Part shown: in pieces, positions 1 through 5,619 of the stretch
Numbering within the stretch: position 1 is the stretch's first letter
How the letters are laid out: each line of letters starts with the position of its first letter
NCBI GenBank assembly: GCA_027482725.1
Contig: JAIXVT010000345.1
Location: 1-5,704, forward strand
Length of the DNA stretch: 5,704 nt
Source of the DNA: Pseudomonadota bacterium
GTDB lineage: Bacteria > Bdellovibrionota > UBA1018 > CAIMNF01
Direction of reading: 5' to 3'
Program-made: the position numbers and the translations under genes
The notes under the pieces: generated by a model
Told to the model about the DNA's origin: nothing
The model's database searches: none
The model's input: the letters and a program-made list of their open reading frames with translations, nothing else

Positions 1-118
1 GCCTGGAATGGGATCTCCGGGCAAAGGCAACCCGCAAGACATGCAAGCCCAAATGAAAATGGCGATGGATATGTTGGCCCAGATTCAAAACAAAGGCGGA
101 AAAGCTGGCCGTCGTTAA
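1..118 (+). CDS. C-terminal end of an unidentified protein (5' truncated by window edge)
   Basis: An open frame enters from the left edge with codons starting at base 2 and ends at TAA 116-118. It gives about 38 residues: PGMGSPGKGNPQDMQAQMKM, then AMDMLAQIQNKGGKAGRR. The first part is Gly/Pro-rich. The middle is a Met/Gln/Ala-rich stretch that could form an amphipathic helix, with six Met in the 38 residues, and the end is a basic Gly/Lys/Arg tail. Met-rich helices with a Gly-rich basic tail recall the M domain of Ffh (signal recognition particle), but the match is not good enough to assign. The gene is convergent with the operon that ends at 189, and a hairpin at 146-183 follows its stop. 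I do not recognise the family. The frame is open from the edge to the stop, but so short a fragment could be open by chance. Confidence 0.5.
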   Translation, partial: PGMGSPGKGNPQDMQAQMKMAMDMLAQIQNKGGKAGRR

Positions 119-145
119 CGTGCAGCGTTCACTTCTGAAAATGAA

Positions 146-183
146 TACGGAGTACCTCATTCTAAAATCTGGGGTATTCCGTA
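146..183. terminator. Long hairpin between convergent genes, candidate bidirectional terminator
   Basis: Arms 146-159 and 170-183 pair over 14 bp around a 10-nt loop (160-169). In a plus-strand transcript all 14 positions pair, two of them as G-U wobbles. In a minus-strand transcript those two become A-C mismatches. It lies 28 nt after the stop of the left-edge gene and 5 nt after the acyltransferase stop. There is no clean U-run on the plus side. On the minus side the stem is followed by a moderately U-rich TTCATTTTC. The position and stem length suggest a terminator or 3'-end stabilising structure shared by two convergent transcripts. Classical intrinsic termination is not proved because the U-tracts are weak. 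Confidence 0.5.
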
Positions 184-188
184 CAACT

Positions 189-959
189 TTAGCGCTGCCG
201 CGACTCTCGATCACGAACCTCTCGGTTTAACTGAGACAACTTTTCTACCATCCGGTGGCGCACTTCCACGGTGAGCTTCTTTACATCGAGATAAAGCGGA
301 TCGCTAGGATAAATCGGATCACACGCTTCTACTAAGATCAAACCACCGTTCAGCTTTAAATCTTCCCACTGCGCGCGCCCCTCATAACTTGAAGCCACAA
401 TCGGGATCAGCGGAAGCTGATGATCTATCGCCAACTGAAACGCTCCACGCTTAAATGGCAATAACCCTTCGCCCTGATCAGGGGTTCGGTTTCTTGTGCC
501 CTCAGGAAAAACCGACAGGCTCTTCCCCTGTTTTTTTAGCCTATTTACAGCTTCTTCCAGCTCGCGTCTTGCGATTTCCGGGGTAGAGCGATCAATCATC
601 GGGTTGCCTGCCCATTTGTAAAACAATCCAAAAATCGGGATTTTAGAAATTTCTTTTTTCCCTACGACGACGGCATGGTCCGGGTTCGCAAGACCCACAA
701 TACCCACGTCCGTTCCGCTTTGATGGTTCGCTATAAAAATAGCAGGCCGAATGGAAAGCACCTTCTCCAGTCCACGGGTTTCCACCTGCAAGGGAACACA
801 CCACTTTATTGCGCACAAAAACAACCGATACATTTCCGTATTGAGCGACTGCTTGCGTGGCCGCTTTGCTAGGCGATGAATTAACGCATGCTTGGACAAG
901 ACCCATGCCGCTGATAAGACCAACCCCCGAAAGAGACCGATAGCACGTAAAATATTCAC
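189..959 (-). CDS. plsC: 1-acyl-sn-glycerol-3-phosphate acyltransferase (PlsC/LPLAT family)
   Basis: Predicted membrane-associated acyltransferase that adds the second acyl chain to lysophosphatidic acid, giving phosphatidic acid for phospholipid synthesis. The acyltransferase motifs are in order (numbering from the 959 start): NHQSGTD at 78-84, the HX4D catalytic pair H79/D84; KKEISKIPIFG at about 101-111; FPEGTRNR at 151-158, for phosphate binding; and LPLIPIV at 182-188. A hydrophobic N-terminal stretch (about residues 2-22) fits a membrane anchor. The length of 256 aa is normal for the family. Two in-frame GTG starts are possible. The one at 959 overlaps the upstream lyase stop as GTGA and has GGGAG 11 nt before it. 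The one at 977 adds six residues and has GGGG at a similar spacing. I prefer 959 because the other operon junctions have the same architecture. It is the last operon gene. The family is clear, but the substrate could be another lysophospholipid, and a role in leucine catabolism is not evident. Confidence 0.92.
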   Translation of the reverse strand: MNILRAIGLFRGLVLSAAWVLSKHALIHRLAKRPRKQSLNTEMYRLFLCAIKWCVPLQVETRGLEKVLSIRPAIFIANHQSGTDVGIVGLANPDHAVVVGKKEISKIPIFGLFYKWAGNPMIDRSTPEIARRELEEAVNRLKKQGKSLSVFPEGTRNRTPDQGEGLLPFKRGAFQLAIDHQLPLIPIVASSYEGRAQWEDLKLNGGLILVEACDPIYPSDPLYLDVKKLTVEVRHRMVEKLSQLNREVRDRESRQR

Positions 960-1921
960 GGAAAGTTTTTCTCCCACGTCGTGAGTTTCCCCTTTTTAGC
1001 GACAAACGCCCGCAGTGCTTGTGATTCGGGGGCACGGTTAAATTGAGCCTCTATAAATGCGGCAGAAGCTCGGCATAAAGCCTCATAATCCACACCCGTT
1101 CGAATACCCGCCTCTTTACACGCAAATACCAGATCTTCGGTCGCTAAATTCCCCGTAGCACTCGGAGCATAAGGACAGCCCCCCAAACCACTGGCAGAAG
1201 TATCGAATCTCGTGACGCCACGATTTAGTCCGGCAAAAACATTTGCAAGTGCCGTACCTCGAGTGTTGTGAAAATGCCCCGCAATGGGGGTTTTTCCTGC
1301 AATTCTCAAAACCTCTTTAAAAAGAGAATCGACGCGTGGGGGTACCGCAACACCAATGGTGTCCCCTAAAGATACCTCGTCAAAACCCAGACCTAAAAAT
1401 TGCTCGATAACCTTTAACGCACTCACCTGCGCCACTCGTCCCTCAAACGGGCAACCAAATACGGTGGAAAGATAACCGCGAACCCGCATCCCCGCTGCGC
1501 GCGCCTCGGGAATAAGCTCTTTGAAAAGATCAAACGACTGCTGAACGGTTTTCCCGGTGTTAGAAACATTAAAACCGTCAGTAACCGCAGAAAACAGCGC
1601 AATATGCGTTGCTTTTGCGGCAATGGCCTGATCTAGCCCTTTTTTGTTCGGCACCAAAACCCACGGGATGAGGTCCACTGGACTTGGCATGGCAAGTCCC
1701 GATAACACCTGATCGGTTCCCGCCATTGCAGGAACCTTGTCTTCTCGAACAAATGCACCGATCTCGATGTTTTTTAGACCCGCACGGTATAACTCCCGAA
1801 TCCACGACAGTCGGTCAAAGACGCTCACTGTTTTTGATTCATTTTGCAATCCGTCTCGGGGGCCGACCTCAATGAGCGTGATTTGTGCCGGCGTGAGGGC
1901 GGTTTCGAATTGGGCACTCAT
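956..1921 (-). CDS. mvaB: Hydroxymethylglutaryl-CoA lyase
   Basis: Cleaves (S)-HMG-CoA to acetoacetate and acetyl-CoA, the last step of leucine degradation (LiuE in liu operons); probably cytosolic. The 321 residues form a DRE-TIM-type metallolyase barrel. EVGPRDGLQNE (18-28) holds the catalytic Arg22 and metal ligand Asp23. HFHNT supplies the metal-binding His216 and His218. GLGGCPYAP holds the active-site Cys249 in the mobile signature loop, followed by TGNLATEDLV with Asn258. VFGCPFEGRV (154-163) and SLGDTIGVAVP are also typical. The ATG at 1921 overlaps the stop of the carrier-protein gene (ATGA, 1918-1921). AAAAGGAT, with AGGA 6 nt before the start, is a good ribosome binding site. The stop overlaps the acyltransferase start as GTGA. 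The GAFVREDKVPAM segment differs from the more usual SFVSPKWVPQM, which looks like divergence rather than loss of function. The key catalytic residues are present. The related citramalate and isopropylmalate synthases lack the GCPYAP loop. Confidence 0.95.
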   Translation of the reverse strand: MSAQFETALTPAQITLIEVGPRDGLQNESKTVSVFDRLSWIRELYRAGLKNIEIGAFVREDKVPAMAGTDQVLSGLAMPSPVDLIPWVLVPNKKGLDQAIAAKATHIALFSAVTDGFNVSNTGKTVQQSFDLFKELIPEARAAGMRVRGYLSTVFGCPFEGRVAQVSALKVIEQFLGLGFDEVSLGDTIGVAVPPRVDSLFKEVLRIAGKTPIAGHFHNTRGTALANVFAGLNRGVTRFDTSASGLGGCPYAPSATGNLATEDLVFACKEAGIRTGVDYEALCRASAAFIEAQFNRAPESQALRAFVAKKGKLTTWEKNFP

Positions 1922-2433
1922 GATGCATCCTTTTGATCAGGATGAGCTTTCGCTTGAAACTCTATAAATTTTTGCCCCGGGGTCACCACCTGTCCTTCGG
2001 TAACGAGTATGGCCTTTACTTCACCAGCGACCGAAGCCTTAATCGCAAACTCCATCTTCATGGCCTCGAGCATCAAAACAACGGTGCCCGCGGCAATCGG
2101 TCCTGGACTGCTTACTAAAATCTTTCTAATTTTTCCGGGAAACTGAGCAATAAACTCATTGCCCGATCCCGAATCATCGGCGCTTTGATCAAAACCCAAT
2201 TCAACCCATTCTCCGTGATAATGGTGTTTTCCGATGCGTGCGAATACAGATCCGTTTGGTGTTCTCGAAAAGAAAACTTTTTCTTGGCGTCCACCGGGAA
2301 ACTTGAGCAACCTAAATCCACCCGGACGGATTTCCGATACCGTTACCCCTTGAGTTTTGAGCGGTTCGCCCAGATCAACCCGCTGCCCTGAAAAGCGGAA
2401 AAATTTTCGTAACTTTTTTTCTTTCGCACTCAT
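1918..2433 (-). CDS. Biotin carboxyl carrier protein of an acyl-CoA carboxylase (C-terminal half of a split MCC alpha subunit)
   Basis: A 171-residue protein carrying the biotin that shuttles carboxyl groups between the biotin carboxylase and carboxyltransferase of an acyl-CoA carboxylase, here probably methylcrotonyl-CoA carboxylase. The biotinyl domain is residues about 93-160, with PGKIRKILV opening the fold and LEAMKME holding the biotinylated Lys126. About 90 residues precede it, beta-rich in appearance (GGFRLLKFPGG, VFFSRTPNGSVFARIG), where fused alpha subunits carry their BT linker domain. It lacks the Pro/Ala-rich hinge of classical AccB and so resembles the tail of an MccA/PccA-type subunit. 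The start at 2433 makes an ATGA overlap with the upstream carboxylase stop and has GGAGA 11 nt before it. An in-frame ATG at 2451, preceded by AGGA at 6 nt, would add MENRKI. Its 3' end overlaps mvaB by four bases. The domain call is very secure; the acyl-CoA substrate is inferred from the neighbours. Confidence 0.9.
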   Translation of the reverse strand: MSAKEKKLRKFFRFSGQRVDLGEPLKTQGVTVSEIRPGGFRLLKFPGGRQEKVFFSRTPNGSVFARIGKHHYHGEWVELGFDQSADDSGSGNEFIAQFPGKIRKILVSSPGPIAAGTVVLMLEAMKMEFAIKASVAGEVKAILVTEGQVVTPGQKFIEFQAKAHPDQKDAS

Positions 2434-3932
2434 AATTTTACGGTTCTCCATAAGGATTCCTGAGCAGATTCCTGGAGAGATCCCGTATTGCGACGGAACT
2501 CTCCAGAACCCGTTGAAAGCGGGAGCACTTCCGTCAATACCGATGCGGCAAAAGCGGAAAGTTCGGGTTTGAACCCTTGGTACTCTTGATCTAGCGTTTT
2601 TGTCGTCACCACGCCTGACACCACTTTAGGGTCATACGCCAAACGGGTAAGATACTCTAAGTTTGTACCCACCCCTGCAATCAATGTTTGGTTCAGAGCA
2701 TACTGCATCCGTTTTATTGCCAAGGCCCGTGTGGGTGCATGCACAATGATTTTTGCGCACATCGCATCAAAAAGTGTCCCAATTTCCTGGCTAACTTCAA
2801 TCCCCCGATCCACCCTGATCCCGGGCCCCGATGGCCAAACCAAGTGACTCACCACACCGGTGCACGGCCGGAATTCTTGCGCAGGGTCTTCAGAATAAAC
2901 CCGTACTTCGATGGCGTGCCCTTGGGCTTGAACTGCTCCCTGATCTGGAATTGCGTAGGCATCACCGAGCAACGCAAGCTCAATTTGCTCATGCACTAAA
3001 TCGAATCCGGTAATGCATTCACTCACGGGGTGTTCGACCTGAAGCCGCGTATTCATTTCAATAAAATAATAATTTCCCTTTTCATCAACCAAATACTCCA
3101 CTGTCCCAGCGCTCCGATAGTTCATCGCCCGCACCAGCTTTAACGACGACTCCCATAGCCCCTGGCGTGTGGCCTCAGGTAACCGGAGTGCGGGTGCCTC
3201 TTCCCATACTTTTTGGTGGCGGCGTTGCAAAGAACACTCGCGTTCAAAAAAATGAACACCATTGCCGCGCCCATCCCCAAAAACCTGAACTTCTATGTGG
3301 CGCGGGCCTTCAATATACTTTTCAAAAAAAAGTGTGCCGTCCCCAAAGCTCGACTGCGCTTCGCGCCCGGCGCTCTCTAAAAGCTCCATCAGTTCCGATT
3401 CCTGACGAACCACCCGCATCCCTTTGCCACCGCCACCCGCATGGGCCTTGATCAGCACCGGATAATCTCCCGCTTGCTTCGCTGCGCTTAACGCTGTCAA
3501 CCGGAGCTGATCATCGGATTGAGATTTCATTTCAATTTTTGCCCAGGGAACTGTCGGAATTCCCAAAGACTCCGCAATCTCTTTTGCGGCAATTTTTCCG
3601 CCGAGTGCTTCCATCGTTTCTGGTTTCGGCCCTAAAAAGCCCATTCCTGCGGCCTCTACGGCCCGAACAAAATGGGAACGCTCGGACAAAAATCCGTACC
3701 CGGGATGGATCAAATCGACGCCCGCTTTTTTTGCCTCCCTGACAATCGAATCCGCATCAAGGTAAGACGGCACCGGCAACACGACTTGGGCTTCGGTCAC
3801 GTGCTTTGCGTTTTCATCTCCGGGAGCGCAAAGAGCTACCGTGGCAAGACCCATTTCTTGCGCAGCTTGAAAAATTCGACAGGCGATTTCTGAGCGATTG
3901 GCGACCAACAATTTTTTCGATGATCTGTTCAT
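2430..3932 (-). CDS. Biotin carboxylase subunit of an acyl-CoA carboxylase, probably methylcrotonyl-CoA carboxylase (N-terminal half of split alpha)
   Basis: ATP-dependent carboxylation of biotin on the adjacent carrier protein. The 500 residues show the full biotin-carboxylase/ATP-grasp layout: ANRSEIA at 11-17; HPGYGFLSE at 76-84; the glycine-rich ATP loop GGGGKGM at 166-172; RRHQKVWEEAPA at 237-248, whose Lys241 matches E. coli AccC Lys238; Glu279; IEMNTRLQVEHP at 291-302 with Glu292, Asn294, Arg296 and Glu300; and Arg344 in EVRVYSEDP. The C-terminal BC domain ends near 450, and about 50 further residues resemble the linker that leads into the BT domain of fused subunits. Stand-alone AccC is about 450 aa and fused MCC alpha about 650-670. 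The ATG at 3932 overlaps the liuC stop (ATGA) and has GGGGA 7 nt upstream. A GTG at 3968 is possible but has no visible ribosome binding site. Oddities are ANRSEIA instead of ANRGEIA, APGDENAKHV instead of the usual ADRxxxHV, and LFDAM in place of YYDxM. Housekeeping AccC is less likely, given the operon. Confidence 0.93.
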   Translation of the reverse strand: MNRSSKKLLVANRSEIACRIFQAAQEMGLATVALCAPGDENAKHVTEAQVVLPVPSYLDADSIVREAKKAGVDLIHPGYGFLSERSHFVRAVEAAGMGFLGPKPETMEALGGKIAAKEIAESLGIPTVPWAKIEMKSQSDDQLRLTALSAAKQAGDYPVLIKAHAGGGGKGMRVVRQESELMELLESAGREAQSSFGDGTLFFEKYIEGPRHIEVQVFGDGRGNGVHFFERECSLQRRHQKVWEEAPALRLPEATRQGLWESSLKLVRAMNYRSAGTVEYLVDEKGNYYFIEMNTRLQVEHPVSECITGFDLVHEQIELALLGDAYAIPDQGAVQAQGHAIEVRVYSEDPAQEFRPCTGVVSHLVWPSGPGIRVDRGIEVSQEIGTLFDAMCAKIIVHAPTRALAIKRMQYALNQTLIAGVGTNLEYLTRLAYDPKVVSGVVTTKTLDQEYQGFKPELSAFAASVLTEVLPLSTGSGEFRRNTGSLQESAQESLWRTVKL

Positions 3933-4753
3933 GACGGCTTCCCCGTAGACTTTGTATCCGAAATCCACGCCGGTTTTCGTTTTTCTAAAAACGCAGACAA
4001 TCCTTCTTGCGCTTCGGGGGTGACCCGTAAGCGCGCAAGGACATCGGAAACATGATCAACGGCACTTGGGATAGCTTTCCGACGATCATGCCACGTGAGA
4101 TCCAAGACCAACTGTTTAGCAACGCCGACCGCTTGTGGACTGCACTGTAAAAGATTCTGCGTTAAAGCGGTCAGGGCCTCATCCATTTGTTCTTGCGTTG
4201 CGAACACCTCGTGCACAAGTCCTACCGCTTGAGCTTTTTTTGCCAAAAACCGTTCGGCGCTCATAAACAGCGCGCGGGCGTGTGATGCCCCGATTTTTGA
4301 AACGACATACGGACCGATGCAAGCGGGAACAATCCCTAACCGCACTTCACTTAAACTGAACTGAGTCGATTCGACCGCGTACACGATATCGCACACCGAA
4401 ACTAGACCCACTCCGCCCCCGATGGCAGCGCCGTGGATTGCCCCAATCAGAGGCTTAGAAAAGCGGTTAAGTTGGTCAAACATCCGCGTTAGGGTGAGAG
4501 TATCTTTTTGATTTTCGGCAAGCGTGAGGTCCTTAGAGCGGCGCATCCAGTTCAAATCTCCACCTGCGCAAAATAAGCTGCCCGCGCCACGCAACACCAC
4601 CACACGCACCACCGGATCTTGCTCGAGCTGGGCAAAGACCTCGGCAAGCTCCCGGATCATGATCTCGTTAAACGCGTTTTTAATTTCGGGACGATTTAAC
4701 GTCACTAGGGATACCGCACCGGGACTGAGAGATAGTGTTTCGTAGCGATTCAT
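3929..4753 (-). CDS. liuC: Enoyl-CoA hydratase/isomerase family, probable 3-methylglutaconyl-CoA hydratase
   Basis: A crotonase-fold enzyme predicted to hydrate 3-methylglutaconyl-CoA to HMG-CoA, between methylcrotonyl-CoA carboxylase and HMG-CoA lyase. In the 274 residues, FCAGGDLNWM (61-70) and HGAAIGGGVGL (107-117) form the CoA and oxyanion-hole region, and FSLSEVRLGIVPACIGPYVV (132-151) carries the second catalytic Glu (Glu136). The first crotonase Glu position is Gly116. GGGVGL and LSEVRLGxxPxxIxPYVV together resemble LiuC/AtuE-type hydratases more than fatty-acid enoyl-CoA hydratases. An ATG at 4813 is in frame and would add 20 residues (MKFILQKPFTNSVGFETIPA). I prefer 4753, because family members normally begin just before the YETLSL strand, the extension looks unlike conserved sequence, and the 4813 codon sits inside a palindrome. 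Neither start has a strong ribosome binding site. First gene of the operon; its stop overlaps the carboxylase start as ATGA. The family is certain, the exact substrate inferred. Confidence 0.88.
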   Translation of the reverse strand: MNRYETLSLSPGAVSLVTLNRPEIKNAFNEIMIRELAEVFAQLEQDPVVRVVVLRGAGSLFCAGGDLNWMRRSKDLTLAENQKDTLTLTRMFDQLNRFSKPLIGAIHGAAIGGGVGLVSVCDIVYAVESTQFSLSEVRLGIVPACIGPYVVSKIGASHARALFMSAERFLAKKAQAVGLVHEVFATQEQMDEALTALTQNLLQCSPQAVGVAKQLVLDLTWHDRRKAIPSAVDHVSDVLARLRVTPEAQEGLSAFLEKRKPAWISDTKSTGKPS

Positions 4754-4911
4754 GGCGGGTATCGTCTCAAATCCTACGGAATTCGTGAAGGGTTTTTGTA
4801 AAATGAATTTCATTTAAAATAGAGGCTTTTCGGAGTGGGTTTTATTAAAAATAACAATCGCATCCTGATTCGGTCGTTGGTTTTTATATGATTTTTGTGT
4901 AACATCTGGGA
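4754..4911. promoter_or_regulatory. Divergent intergenic region holding promoters for the leu-degradation operon and marC
   Basis: 158 bp separate the preferred liuC start (minus) from the marC start (plus). The middle (about 4800-4860) is AT-rich. For marC, TATGAT at 4887-4892 is one mismatch from the sigma70 -10 consensus and would give a leader of only about 13 nt. No good -35 stands at 17 nt. For the operon I see AT-rich stretches but no convincing -35/-10 pair, so its promoter may depend on an activator. The only ordered element is the palindrome at 4801-4815. That the promoters lie here follows from the divergent layout, not from strong consensus boxes. Confidence 0.5.
4801..4815. promoter_or_regulatory. 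Perfect palindrome, candidate operator upstream of liuC
   Basis: AAATGAA-T-TTCATTT is a perfect inverted repeat: two 7-nt arms around a single central base. It lies about 48 bp upstream of the preferred liuC start and overlaps the alternative ATG at 4811-4813. Liu operons are commonly controlled by MerR-family (LiuR) or TetR-family (LiuQ) regulators, which bind short palindromes. No regulator gene is in the window, and I cannot match this sequence to a known consensus. The site is AT-rich, so a chance palindrome cannot be excluded. Confidence 0.35.
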
Positions 4912-5499
4912 ATGCTAAAAAATGATGTTCTTGTCGCGTTGACGTCCATTTTTGTGGCGTTAGACACGATCGGGGTTTTACCGATGGTGGTCGCGATGAC
5001 GTCGCACTTGAACCGCGACGAACAACGCAAACTCATGAACCTATCGGTCGGTGTCGCTTTCACTGTGGCGATTGCGTTTGTGGCCATAGGACAATCCGTG
5101 TTTAAACACTTGGGCATTTCTATTTTTGATTTTAAAATTGCGGGCGGAATTGTGCTTATGCTGCTCGGGGTGATTGATATTGTGGGCGGCCCTGATACGG
5201 GTAAGCCAAAATCTCCCCAAACTGGAATCGTCCCGTTAGCCGTACCCCTGATCACCGGTCCCGCCGCATTTGCGACGATTATTTTATTGGTCGGGAACGT
5301 GGGCTACGTGATCACTATCGGTGCGTTGATAGCCAACTACCTGGTGACCTGGCTGATCTTACGTAATATTAACGTGATTGAACGGATCTTAGGAAAAGAA
5401 GGTTCGATTGTGATGTCTAAAATTGCGGCTTTATTGTTGGTCGCGATTGCGGTATCGATGATCCGTACTGGTGTGTTTGACGCCATCCGCGCGTTTTGA
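4912..5499 (+). CDS. MarC family (UPF0056) integral membrane protein
   Basis: A 195-residue inner-membrane protein with six likely transmembrane segments, at about 5-27, 41-62, 72-92, 105-127, 130-150 and 166-190. Family hallmarks are the first-helix motif FVALDTIGVLPMV (compare FxxxxPIGxxP), the polar loop SHLNRDEQRKLMN after it, and the repeated half-site VPLAVPLITGPAAFATII, which matches the MarC signature PLxxGPGAIxT. The length is typical. The molecular function is not established: the marC name comes from the E. coli mar locus, but the E. coli protein was later shown not to be a multidrug resistance determinant. The ATG at 4912 is the natural start, because the first helix begins a few residues later. 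The only ribosome-binding-like bases, GGGA, lie almost against it, so initiation may be weak or leaderless-like. It is divergent from the liu-type operon and followed by a tRNA gene on the same strand. Confidence 0.92.
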   Translation: MLKNDVLVALTSIFVALDTIGVLPMVVAMTSHLNRDEQRKLMNLSVGVAFTVAIAFVAIGQSVFKHLGISIFDFKIAGGIVLMLLGVIDIVGGPDTGKPKSPQTGIVPLAVPLITGPAAFATIILLVGNVGYVITIGALIANYLVTWLILRNINVIERILGKEGSIVMSKIAALLLVAIAVSMIRTGVFDAIRAF

Positions 5500-5507
5500 A
5501 GCGCGGG
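5486..5507 (+). terminator. GC-rich hairpin straddling the marC stop codon (weak terminator candidate)
   Basis: CCGCGC (5487-5492) pairs with GCGCGG (5501-5506) around an 8-nt loop that contains the TGA of marC. A T-G wobble at 5486/5507 extends the stem. No U-run follows, so intrinsic termination is uncertain. It could instead pause transcription or stabilise the 3' end before the tRNA, which begins 38 nt further on. Confidence 0.25.
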
Positions 5508-5544
5508 TGTTGTGCGCGCGGCTTGCCCCTAACGTCGCATTCAC

Positions 5545-5619
5545 GGTCCCGTAGTTAAATGGATATAACGGCCCTTTCCTAAAGGGCTGTTGCAGGTTCG
5601 ATTCCTGCCGGGACCGCCA
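5545..5619 (+). tRNA. tRNA-Arg (anticodon CCU)
   Basis: A complete 75-nt cloverleaf. The acceptor stem GGTCCCG (5545-5551) pairs perfectly with CGGGACC (5609-5615), with discriminator G5616 and encoded CCA 5617-5619. The D stem is GTTA (5554-5557) with TAAC (5566-5569), its loop containing GG. The anticodon stem GCCCT/AGGGC (5571-5575/5583-5587) encloses the loop TTCCTAA with CCT at 5578-5580, which reads AGG (Arg). A 4-nt variable loop follows, then T stem GCAGG/CCTGC around TTCGATT. All stems are fully paired, so it should be functional. It lies 45 nt after marC. No clear promoter of its own is visible, so it could be read through from marC. Confidence 0.97.

Noticed and set aside
643..1035. 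130-codon minus-strand frame across the acyltransferase/lyase junction
   Set aside because: It overlaps two well-supported genes in another frame, and its translation shows no recognisable motif.
2688..2999. 103-codon plus-strand frame opposite the biotin carboxylase
   Set aside because: It is antisense to a conserved catalytic gene, Cys/His/Pro-rich as in shadow frames, with no ribosome binding site or domain.
1918..3932. Housekeeping acetyl-CoA carboxylase accB-accC pair
   Set aside because: The order is carboxylase then carrier, the carrier has a BT-like N-terminus instead of a Pro/Ala hinge, the carboxylase has a linker-like tail, and the neighbours are leucine-catabolism genes. All favour an MCC-type alpha subunit.
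4754..4813. A 20-residue N-terminal extension of the hydratase from ATG 4813
   Set aside because: It extends before the normal crotonase N-terminus, has no ribosome binding site and overlaps the palindrome. It is kept as an alternative only.
4884..5255. 123-codon open frame on the minus strand opposite marC
   Set aside because: Its composition is Thr/Ile/Ser-rich, as expected from the antisense of a membrane protein. No family features, and MarC on the other strand is clear.
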